A stretch of 64,000 nucleotides of DNA from Xiphydria camelus (taxonomy: Eukaryota; Arthropoda; Insecta; Hymenoptera; Xiphydriidae), in NCBI GenBank assembly GCA_963678675.1, contig OY783200.1, positions 694,501 to 758,500 on the forward strand. The letters are read 5' to 3'. Below the pieces are notes generated by a model. It was given only the letters and a program-made list of their open reading frames with translations, did no database searches and was not told where the DNA came from. The position numbers and the translations under genes are program-made. This document shows positions 33,019-42,323 of the stretch, in pieces. The number at the start of each line of letters is the position of its first letter. Positions within the stretch are counted from its first letter, which is position 1.

Positions 33019-36000
33019 TCATTGTCCTTTGTAATGAAAAAATGGAATACAGATTCCAACTAATTTTACTCGTTCAACGGATACGTTCTTGAATAGCCGA
33101 CTCCGATTCTTAATATGATCCAAGATCCAGATCAAGTAGGACCTCACATTGACGTAAACGGCCGGTGCTCGCGTCTCGCCGCAACGTACTCGCCCGAACG
33201 AGGTGATGCCGATGTGATAATATCTGGGGGAGCCGTCGAAATCATCGACCAGCATCAGGGGCCCTCCGCTGTCGCCACCGCAGGAGTCCTGACCGATCAC
33301 ACCGCCCGCGCAAATTTGCGAATTGGTCAGATAGAAATTCGGGTAGGATAAGACGCAGCGACGTAGAGGGACGATCGGTATGGTCGTCGTTCTCAAGATC
33401 GTGCTCCTCTCCCCGGTATCTGCGTCATAACGACAATACGGGTTGCTTCAAATATGATGTGCAACGTTCTTTTTTAATATTGCAGTGGTTCAGAGGCTTG
33501 ACATGTGTACATAGCATATGAGGCTAAAATTACTCGCCATGAAGGAAACTCGAATCGCCGTTGTTTCATTATTTATTCATTTCTGACTAGATCCATACGA
33601 GACTTTGTTAGAGATAAAAATGTAGTCTTCAAAGAAGCATTAGACAAATATCATCCAAAAGCTCATAAATAATGAGATAACAGTGATACGAGTTTCTTTC
33701 CTGACTTTCTTATAATTGGATATAACCACAGATCCGAAGTTTGACTCTATCTGATCATATGTGAAAAATTATGTATGATGATAATTACATAAAATCATAT
33801 ATGAGCAAATACGATTATATATATTCAGATATGTACCAAGTTGACAATTTCGGATCTAATTATATCAAATCCTATCTGATTATTAGGATTATATATGATT
33901 ATATGTGATCATATCTAGTTTTTCACATACAATCAGATAGAGATAAATTTCGGGTCTGATTATATTGCTCCAATCGTGTATGACCATATAGTTGTTTTTT
34001 TCTCGGGCAACTATGCAGGGTGAGTTTTCCGAGATCCGAAACCCCGTTTACTTCCTTTATTTGTCGCTTTACGAAAAAATCTTTCGAATAAAATTTGACC
34101 TGACTTTCTCTCGTACCCTTACTTACTCTCTCGTACTATGAGGACGGGCATTTATCTCGTACCTTTTTTTATCATCGGAATAATGGAACGAAAAGTGCGT
34201 ACAATCGAAACAGAGCTCTGCACTTTTATTGAATCAAAAAGACATCAAGCGAGTGGCGCGCTCGTCAGAAAGAAACGTTATCGAGGATCCACGCGAGGTA
34301 TTCGGAGACTTTGGTGTAGACCGCAGGGGTAGCGGACTCGCCGCAGTGTTTCACCCCGAAGGAAACCACTCCGATAAAGTAATATCTGGGCGGCCCATCG
34401 ACGGACTCGACCTTCATCAACGGTCCGCCGCTATCGCCGCCGCAGGAGTCTTCCCCGACGCCACCGCCGACGCACATTTGCTGCTCGCCGATCTCGGCGT
34501 GGGCCTTGAACGCCTTCCTGCATCTCTCGGTCTCCACGATCGGCAGTTTGATCGTTTGGAGCAAAGTGCTGGGTTTCGGGTCGTCTACGATTGGGGAAAA
34601 CAAAGGATTCGTGCTTGCGATTAGTTGGACTCAGGAGAGGTGCCAGGCGTCGTGAGTCGGGCAAATGGTTATTTCCGAAAAGATGACGAGAATTGTTTCA
34701 TGGAAGGGCAATTGGGTTGAAGGGGTGAAACGCTTTCGCGATACTTAAAACATACGTGTGCACGTATGACGGGGAGAAATGACGAAGAGATATCTTGGAA
34801 GAGACTTACTGATGTCGTATATTCCCCATCCGGCAACCTCGGCATTTTGCCCGATGAAGCTCCTCGTCAGCAGGTCACCGTGGATCATGCAGAGTGGCGT
34901 CACGAGCTCTGCGTGAATTAGAACAGTGCTGTAATACAGCCATTGAGCTGGTATTACACATAAATAGCGGAGGCGCCTTTTTTTTCGCATTAAAAGAAAA
35001 TCAACGAACGATTCGTCCGGCGACACGATAATTGTATCAATTGACCAAGAATAAATCGACGGCCTTTGTTATTATTATAACTGAATTTATTATTTATAAT
35101 GCTTATTATACGAGTATATACCGTTATAACGAGCTGGTTTATTCAGTTCTATCATGGCGATGTCATTTTTGAACGCCGGTTTGTTGTAACCCTTGTGAAC
35201 GATTATGCGGAGGGGTTCAAAGTCCTGGACGGGTTCCCCGCAATATCCGTTCTCGCAATCGGGATTCGTCGCAGTGTCGTGTTCGCCCAATCGCACTTTG
35301 GAGACTTTGTACCTGCGAACGTATTCGAAGGGCTCTTTTTGAGTCAATCGAAGGTAATTTTTTGGGGGAATACGACCAATCACGAACAACACACTTTCGT
35401 CGAAATAATGTCATTCGCCGAATGACGTCATTTTTCAAAATGACAGAGCAACGAGATTTTATCATTATTTCGTAATTTGTGGAAAACGTTTGATGTCATT
35501 TTTAAGCTTAAGCTTTTGCCGAAAATCGAAATCTTTGAAATACGTTCGCATCCACGACGAGACGAAAAAGATGGCAAGCAAAAAAGTGACACTGGTTAAA
35601 ATAATGTAATTCGCTGAATAACGTAATTTTCTTTTGTCAAAGTGACATCAAACTTCTTTCGGAAATGGCAAAACAACGAGATTTCATCGTTATTTTACCG
35701 TTTCTTAAATTACGTTTGATGTCACTTTGACAAAAAAAAATGGCGCAGTTCAATAAGTGACATTATTTTGACTAAAGTGTAGGTATTGCTTGGGTCGTGG
35801 TGAAACCTCATTTTTTTGTCACTTCTAAAGAACGTTTGTTTTCATTTTGATGAAAAAAAAAAGAGTCACATCATCTTTACCAAAACGTGTTGCTTGGGAT
35901 GCAAACGATTTCAAAGTTTTCGATTTTTCGCCAAAAGCTTAAGGGGGTGCATCTTCGGACACCGCGTACGTGCGAAGTACAATGAAAGCGGACATGACCT

Positions 36001-36777
36001 GCTTGGCAAATTGGTGACGCAATGAGCGGCGGTGATTACGAAGGTTCTGCTGATCAGGGTGCCGCCGCATCTGTAGGTCACGTTATCCAACTTGTCGGGG
36101 CTGCTGTATCCGATTCTCGCGATCCACGGATAAGCCCCCAGGGATGCGTTCTTCCCACCTATTATACGATCCGCGAATGTGGTCCCGCATTTCTCCGACT
36201 CCAAAAGCTTCCAGTTTGGGTGTTTCGTTACGTCGACTGCTCCTGAGGAGGAGATTTCGCGTAAATACGACAAAGTCGATCGAAGTTTCGAAAATGAAAT
36301 AAAAAAAATGAAAAAGAAAAATCGACCCGTGGAAATCTGCAATTTGCATGCAAAATGTAGCTTTTTTGATCTGACCTTATTTACACGGAAGTCGAATTTG
36401 GAATATTTTCCAGTCGTTGATGGCGATATCAAAATTGAAACAAAAAGAAATCGATAGTGATATCTTTTGGGGCAACCGATTCATTGTTTCGTTCGCGATC
36501 GAAAAGCGAAGAGAAAGTGAGTAATCGCACCATCGTTAAATTACTATCGTTTGTTTGAGTGAACGTGGCAAATAAATCTTCGTGTACTGATCGAGCGATC
36601 GCAATTCGAACGCGTGCGCGCAGTGATGGTAATCTACAATGAAAAAACGAGTTCGGTAAAATTTTGAAATAAAAATAGAAATGTATATTTTTTGTATTCA
36701 CCAGAGACTGCTTTCAGCGATGCCAGAAAGAGGAGATTCCAATGCAGGAGGATACGCGGCCATGGGAAAGGGTGCAT
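33019..36777 (-). CDS. Alternative form of the protease using the second last exon (336 aa)
   Basis: Joining exons 1-4 of the protease (36777-36702, 36242-35999, 35312-35122, 34908-34810) to 33419-33019 gives 1011 nt, an exact frame of 336 residues. The alternative exon has its own acceptor (atgacgcag) in the same phase as the regular last exon. It encodes IPIVPLRRC, QICAGG, the S1-pocket Asp and nucleophile in DSCGGDSGGP, SFGRVRCGE, and YLIWILDHI. It is about 27 residues longer at the C-terminus than the regular form. The acceptor's pyrimidine tract is weak and I saw no polyadenylation signal close downstream. It might instead be the only surviving exon of a tandem duplicate, but an intact catalytic frame argues against decay. 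Confidence 0.5.
33514..33705. mobile_element. Foldback MITE, family B (right end cut)
   Basis: It starts gcatatgaggctaaaattac and contains the inner pair caaaagctcataaataatga; the terminal agtaagtttagcc of the right arm is missing. It directly abuts a family A copy. It lies between the two candidate last exons of the protease. Confidence 0.7.
33711..34007. mobile_element. Foldback MITE, family A
   Basis: It contains ataattggatataaccacag at the left and ends tgtttttttctcggg, with internal gatcatat and tcagat motifs as in other copies. Its left terminus is lost at the junction with the family B element. Confidence 0.6.
34225..34230 (-). terminator. Polyadenylation signal of the protease gene (regular last exon)
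   Basis: AATAAA on the minus strand about 35 nt after the stop codon at 34267-34265. Confidence 0.6.
34265..36777 (-). CDS. Secreted trypsin-like serine protease, 5 exons, 309 aa
   Basis: Exons 36777-36702, 36242-35999, 35312-35122, 34908-34810 and 34584-34265 have GT-AG borders and matching phases, and sum to 930 nt. The start encodes a signal peptide (residues 1-25). Activation is expected after Arg51 in ADRIIGGKNA. Catalytic residues are His99 (TAAHC), Asp157 (KNDIAMIEL) and Ser255 (CGGDSGGP); Asp249 six residues before the Ser predicts cleavage after Arg or Lys. The Cys pair in NPDCENGYC and the Cys before the activation site resemble clip-domain proteases of insect clotting and melanisation cascades, but no clip domain is present. 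An AATAAA on the minus strand at 34230-34225, about 35 nt past the stop, marks a true 3' end. Likely extracellular in haemolymph or venom; the substrate is unknown. Confidence 0.93.
35380..35940. repeat. Composite of nested family C foldback copies in protease intron 2
   Basis: An outer pair (acaacacactttcgtcgaaa ... ctttaccaaaacgtgttgct) encloses a further inverted pair (gcttaagcttttgccgaaaa ... tttttcgccaaaagcttaag) and an inner family C copy at about 35586-35776 ending actaaagtgtaggtattgct. At least two insertion events are stacked here. Confidence 0.6.
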
Positions 36778-39471
36778 CCTACCTGAAGGAATGAGGAAGA
36801 GAAAATAATCGGAATTGCTTGACGTGAAAAATTAAACTTTGCAAAAACGTCAAAAATAAAAAATTCTTACGCAGACATTACTTTTTTATTACAAAATTCG
36901 ATTTGTTTATTTATAAATTCTTTGAATTTGCAATAATTTTTAATTACTTTCTTCATCTTCGCGTCCCATGGGAAAAGCCACACGGAGAAACTGAATTCAA
37001 AGAATTTATTTACAAAGAAATCGATTTTTGCAATAAACAAGTTTCTTTTCGTGGGAATTTTTTTTTCCTTGGCATCTCCAATATAACCACCTTGATTGGA
37101 ATTTCGTATCTTTGCGGAGGTCGCGGTGGGACTTATTGGATTACATAAAAAATATTAAATATTACAGAAACGAACATAATTTTATAAATTGTCAATGTGT
37201 TCAGTGTTTTAAAAATTATCTCACACGAGATGAAGAGATTCATTTTAAAAAACAGATTTAAATTTTCGCTATGGCAATGGAATCGTGCACTGTTTTTCTC
37301 CTGAATCATTTATAATATTTAAAAATAAATTCGATGCAATATTTGTTCCACAAAAAAAAACACCACACGGAGAAACCAAAGTCAACTGAAATACGATGCA
37401 ATTGACCTTACCACTACTAATAAAAAAATTGTCGGGATCGGACGCGGTTTTGCTGATCCGGAAGAATTAAGACAAACGGATTTGATATTATGCGCGACAG
37501 CGGTATGAGTTCAGATCCGACTGCATTCGGCGATCGGCTTGAACCAACGTTGGCTTATCGCCGTAGCAAACGAACAATATGCCTACCAGTTGGAAATGCA
37601 CTCCGACGATAATTCGTTTGCTCCGCTCAGCAACGCTGTGATAACGCTAATTGAGCGAAGCGATTTCCAGCCGCAACATTGGAATGGTTTGTGCGAAAAG
37701 TCTTCGCTTTGTTGCTCGATCGTCATTTCGGACCAGAGAGAACTTCTCGTATTAAAGATTTTGAACATTATTATCCGAGTTTTTCAGAAATGACAAAGTA
37801 ATGAGATTTAATCGTTAACTGGTCACTTTCGAAACGCGTTTGATGTCATTATGATAACAAATATGACGTCATTTATAGCGAAATGACATTATTTGATTAA
37901 ATTGTGTTGCTCCGATAACTAAGACTTATTACGCTGCCTCGAAACATGACACCACACGACGCTGATCAATTGTACCAATTATTAATATTAGAAAATTAAC
38001 AAAAATACGGCAAGAATATTTATCTTTTATAAATACAACCAAATTTGATTTCTGCAAGTTTCAATTCATTTCTAGACATCTTCTATTACCGAGTCTCTTC
38101 GCTTTACACTCGTTTTGTATTAAAGTGTTTTCTATTGAAAAGATCCCATTGATTCTCATGGACAATTTCTTGGACACAGCAATTCCAGATATTCACTAGA
38201 AAAGATACATACAGAATTTTATATGCATCCGCAAAAGCAAGTAAAATCCCATAAAGAAAATAAAGACTAAGAAATATTTGTAACTATTGACAGAACGTTA
38301 CAAGATTGTATTTGTTTCAACAAATACATATAGAATCCAATATATTTTTATTCACCCCTCAGATTTTTATCAGTGGGCATCCGGAATTGCTGTACCAAAA
38401 GCACATCAAATCCTCATAAGGATTCTATGGGATTTTGACATGTTTTCTATGACAATCTATATCTTTTCAATAGAGGTCCTAATCGGATATATTTGAATGT
38501 ATTTAAAATGGCGCGAGACTATCGAGTCTCTTGATTATCGAATGGGGTAAAATGGAACTATCAGTGGGAAAAAATCTTTTACAAATTAAGGATACATACA
38601 GGAAATATCACTGGTAAGAATCCACATGGAATCCAATACATTCTCATTCATCCCTCTCAGATCAGTAGCTTTCCGAAATTGCTGTGTCAAAAAATCCCAT
38701 GGCGATCCCATGGGATTTTTACAACTTTCCTGTGAGACTCTATATTTTCTCAATGGGATTTGCACGTTAGAATCTAACGCGCTAAATAATTTCGCGGCTA
38801 TACATTTATAATATTATTTCCTGTAAATGCATGCATCTTAAAAGTTTTCAAATCCATCCTCAAGGAATCGGCAATGCGCAACATCGATGTATGTAAACAT
38901 CGATGGCCGCCGATCGCCGAGAGCTTTGCGGAAGCCTTCACGCTGGTGCGCGTGTCCCATCATTCGCGTTTGACGAGACCGGCGAAAAACAAACGAAAAT
39001 CGGCAGTTTTCGACTCGAATAGTGCAAGTGCAACGAATTGGCCAAGTTGCTGAGCCGTGACGCGGAAGATCGCTGCACCTCCGGACGTTAAAAGGTAGGA
39101 AGCAGCACAATACTAATATTAACCTCGTCGTTAACCTACTTCTTAATTTCTTACACTCTCGTATCCGAATGAACAAATGTTACGAATCGAGCGTTAATAT
39201 TGTTAAAATCAATTTATTGCATTTCGTACAGTTACACGCATAACTCTTTCAACATTGTTATTACAAGGAATGATATCGAGAATATGATGCATCAGACTCA
39301 CATAACTAAAAAAAAGATTAAGAAATCGTAATAACGACGGTAAAAATATAAAATCTCAGGGAAACTAACGATTAAATGTAAAATACGGGATGAGTTCTTC
39401 ACGCTGGTCAATAGTGAAAAACTTCACACGCGATTGAAATAAACGTGCCTTATGTTTTATAAAAGGAATAC
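36778..39471. other. Non-coding stretch upstream of the protease
   Basis: 37788-37915 is another degenerate family C copy (gaaatgacaaagtaatgaga ... gacattatttgattaaattg). 38200-38770 holds a degenerate direct duplication of about 300 bp: gaatccaata...attcaccc...gaattgctgt at 38330-38400 matches 38630-38690. 38882-38904 is a catcgatgt/acatcgatg palindrome before a GC-rich stretch. No gene was accepted. Confidence 0.45.
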
Positions 39472-39546
39472 CTATTTTGGCACTGCTTCATTTTTTTTAT
39501 GAGCGTGTCCTCGCCTTGCAAGCCGCCAGGCTTTGAAATATCGAAG
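39472..39546 (-). CDS. Possible orphan last exon encoding a basic tail
   Basis: On the minus strand a strong acceptor (ctggttttttttcag) is followed by 24 codons and TAG. Two excerpts of the encoded tail are LRYFKAWRLARRG and NEAVPK. An AATAAA on the same strand lies about 255 bp further on (near 39216). It may belong to the paralogous gene at 40346-41542, whose relative ends with a W-K-L-x-R tail, but that gene has its own stop and no good donor was found. I cannot assign it. Confidence 0.3.
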   Translation of the reverse strand, partial: LRYFKAWRLARRGHAHKKNEAVPK

Positions 39547-40345
39547 CTGAAAAAAAACCAGACGAAAAATGTTAGAAATCGAAATTGAGCGATTAAAGAA
39601 CATTAGGAAAATGATTTTCGAATTGACTTAAAGAATTTCGCGGCAACGATCTTTGCGGATAAATTTCTCATTTTATCTGAAAAATTCATATTTGAAAATT
39701 TTTTCAAAAAATTAAAATTATCGAGAAGTCAAAAGATCTTCAAAGATAATATCATATGTTGTATTACTTGATGATTTTCGAGTATTCCAAAATTTCGTTA
39801 AACAAATTCCAAAAAGAAATAAAAGTTTTCCCTGAAATTCTTCAGAGATATTTAGAATAAATGCTCGGAAATGATCAAAGACAAGGAAAAGTCTCAAAGA
39901 GAGGCTGTATATTATTTGCCAAAGTTCCTTTTTACCAATCCATTTTTCCAGTTTTATTTCAGAAACATGCCAAAAAATAAGTGTATCACGGAATGTCCTG
40001 CCTTCCAAACGCTTCCAAAAAATATTGTTTCTCTTGCGATATCCGCAAAACATTTACGGAATGAAACATTTTTTCGTTGCGTAAACGTTTCACTTTCATG
40101 ACAAATATAAAATTGAATCATTATCGAGATAGAACCTTTCGCGTCACGTACAAATGTCTGATACGTTTCTGAAACGAAACGAAAAATATGTTTATCGGTT
40201 AATTTCTCTACGCTTCTCTAAAAAGTTTTCCGATTCAAATACTCCGTTCATCTTCAAAGAGAGCCCCTCAGAAAAATACTTTCACCCGCCGAGAGCATCA
40301 ATTGACCTTGAGAAAAACAACTAAATTCCACCTGAGACTCGTCCG
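39547..40345. other. Stretch between the orphan exon and paralogue 1, no gene seen
   Basis: AT-rich sequence with ttgaaaatttttt-type runs. An AATAAA on the minus strand at 39958-39953 could serve paralogue 1. Confidence 0.4.
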
Positions 40346-41542
40346 TTACTCCTCCAAAATTCCGTTTATCAGCGCCCGGCCGCAGCGCTTCGGCGAGTCG
40401 AGAAATCGGACCGTGCGCTTCGCCCAGACCGCACGCCATATCCCGGGTTGACGCCCGCGTTTGTCGATCACTTCAGCGAGCATCGCGGCGAGGAAGTAAT
40501 GATTCTTCGCGTCCAGATTCTTCAGATATCTGTGATTAATCATCCTCGCCCAAAAGTATCCGTACTGCTTGTTTTTCTGGTCCCAATACTTCTCGCAAAA
40601 CTCGCTCAGCACGTCCCACGTCCCCTTGGTGTGCGAGGAGTAGGTCAGCTCGCGCATCTCCCTCCAAGTCTTGTGGAAGTGCGTGCAGCTGAACTCCAGC
40701 AGCACGACGAGCTTGATGCCGTTTCCTTGACTATCGTTGAGGAGCGACGCGCCTAGGAAGTCCACGACTTCCAAGTCGAAAGGCTTCGTCCGCTTCATCG
40801 TCATGAATAGGGACACCACCTTGGTGAACAATTGAGCAACTTTGGTGTTCTCATTCTCCATTTGCACCTCGAGCTTGTCGACGCACTTCTGACTCGGCGG
40901 CGAGAATGTCTCTCTCTCCCACCCGACGATGAGGTCTAAGTCCTCCTTGTATTTACGCGCTTCGAAAGCCTCGATCATGGTCCGCTTTCGATGAATGGAC
41001 ACTCGGCAAAAAGTCAGAGCGAGGAAGCTTGTCAGGCGCAGCAATTTGTGAGCTTCGTTGTTCACACCTCGTTTCGGATCCCAATTGACGAGGGTGGAAG
41101 CGATCAACGCAGCGAATCTCGTCGCTCTCGGGTCCTTGAGATTCGTATGGAACGCCGGAATGGTATAGCGCGCGATCGTGTCGCTCGGTACGCCGAAGAA
41201 GGCCAGGTCGTCGTCGGAATAATCCTCGTCATTCCAGACCGTCGTTACTCTGTGATTGTAGGCCCTCGGCGGGATCAGAGCTATCGGCGCGAAGATCACG
41301 TCGATCAGGGACGCGTCCTCTCTTAAATCTCCTTTGAAGTAAAATTTGTAAAAATCCAACAAGATCGCCCAGACGACGCTGGGATTTTTCGCGGACTTCG
41401 GGAAGTACACCGCGGCGTTCAGCACTTGGTCGTCGGCAAAATTTCGCAGACTCACCGCGGTCGCCTTTCGCGTTATCTCGACGCTGTTCCTCGCACTTGC
41501 CTTGAGCGCGTTGAAGTCGTCCGTGAGATTTATGAATTCCAT
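40346..41542 (-). CDS. Unrecognised protein, paralogue 1, single exon, 398 aa
   Basis: I do not recognise the family. It is a clean ATG-to-TAA frame of 398 codons, GC-richer than its surroundings, paralogous to the next gene at 42324-44709. Shared landmarks in order are YFPKS-K-P (about 46-54), the helix before YFKG, GPIALIPP-class motif (APIALIPPRAY, about 85-95), VWNDEDYSDDDLAFF, NWDPKRGV, LLRLTSFLALTFCR, WARMINHRYLKNL and HYFLAAML. No signal peptide or membrane segment is evident; it looks helical and intracellular. It lacks the intron that splits paralogue 2 and the roughly 100-residue tail of paralogue 2. Three CCAAT motifs lie upstream. A retrocopy or intron loss is possible. Confidence 0.85.
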   Translation of the reverse strand: MEFINLTDDFNALKASARNSVEITRKATAVSLRNFADDQVLNAAVYFPKSAKNPSVVWAILLDFYKFYFKGDLREDASLIDVIFAPIALIPPRAYNHRVTTVWNDEDYSDDDLAFFGVPSDTIARYTIPAFHTNLKDPRATRFAALIASTLVNWDPKRGVNNEAHKLLRLTSFLALTFCRVSIHRKRTMIEAFEARKYKEDLDLIVGWERETFSPPSQKCVDKLEVQMENENTKVAQLFTKVVSLFMTMKRTKPFDLEVVDFLGASLLNDSQGNGIKLVVLLEFSCTHFHKTWREMRELTYSSHTKGTWDVLSEFCEKYWDQKNKQYGYFWARMINHRYLKNLDAKNHYFLAAMLAEVIDKRGRQPGIWRAVWAKRTVRFLDSPKRCGRALINGILEE

Positions 41543-41683
41543 TGTCGTCGAGCGTAGAGACGTCTCGCGTTCGCCGGTACACGATCAGATTGCAGTCCCG
41601 ATCGCGATCGTCAGTTACGTAATCGTGTTTTCTTCTTCTGTTTGCGCGAAGATAAGTAATTCCCCGGACGAACACGCGCCGGA

Positions 41684-41760
41684 GCCAATCAAAAGCAATG
41701 TCCGTTCGGTATTTCGATACTCTCGATGCTCATTGGTCGGCGACGAGAGCTCGACCAATG
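41684..41760 (-). promoter_or_regulatory. Cluster of three CCAAT boxes upstream of paralogue 1
   Basis: CCAAT motifs occur at 41685-41689 and 41755-41759 on the plus strand and at 41732-41736 on the minus strand, 140-220 bp upstream of the ATG at 41542. Such spacing is typical of NF-Y-bound promoters. There is no TATA box between them and the gene that I trust. Confidence 0.4.
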
Positions 41761-42323
41761 AACGACGGGAATCACAAGTTTGATACTTTCCGCGCTTTTT
41801 TTAGTCTAGTTTCAACACTTCTTTTTCTTGATCGAAGGACTTTGTCAAAGGACTTGGATGAAAAACTTTGATCGTGAACATGGACCTTTACATACTTACA
41901 TTTTTTCTAAACTTTTTAGAAGTGTAGAGAATGCAGGCTGAAAGACCAAACCTTTTGTTTCAAGAATCGTTCACTTTTTAGCGGGATAGAATTAGGAAAA
42001 AAAAAAAGGAAATTTAATAAACAAAGGACATTTTTTTCGTACAGCCAAACATTTCACAGACTAAAAATAAAAATACTTTATGATATACATATTTTGTTGG
42101 ATAAACTATGAGAATAGTCATGATAACCGCGTATAAAAAAACACTTATGAAATGAAACGGCAAATGATTACACGAATACCTATAAGCAAAACTATATATA
42201 CTTTTTTTTGCATAAGTGTATGCACTTATAATGCGGTAACAAATACTAAAAGGATTATACGTGATATTTTTTATATACGTAAAAAAATATTGGATTATTT
42301 GCGCAGTACAAAGTCTTCAAAGA
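41761..42323. other. Intergenic stretch between the two paralogues
   Basis: AT-rich sequence with no gene seen. It holds the 3' flank of paralogue 2; an ATTAAA on the minus strand near 42017-42012 is a possible polyadenylation signal. Confidence 0.4.

Noticed and set aside
32781..33059. Minus-strand 92-codon frame next to the alternative protease exon
   Set aside because: It is in another frame, lacks protease motifs and has no supported splice sites.
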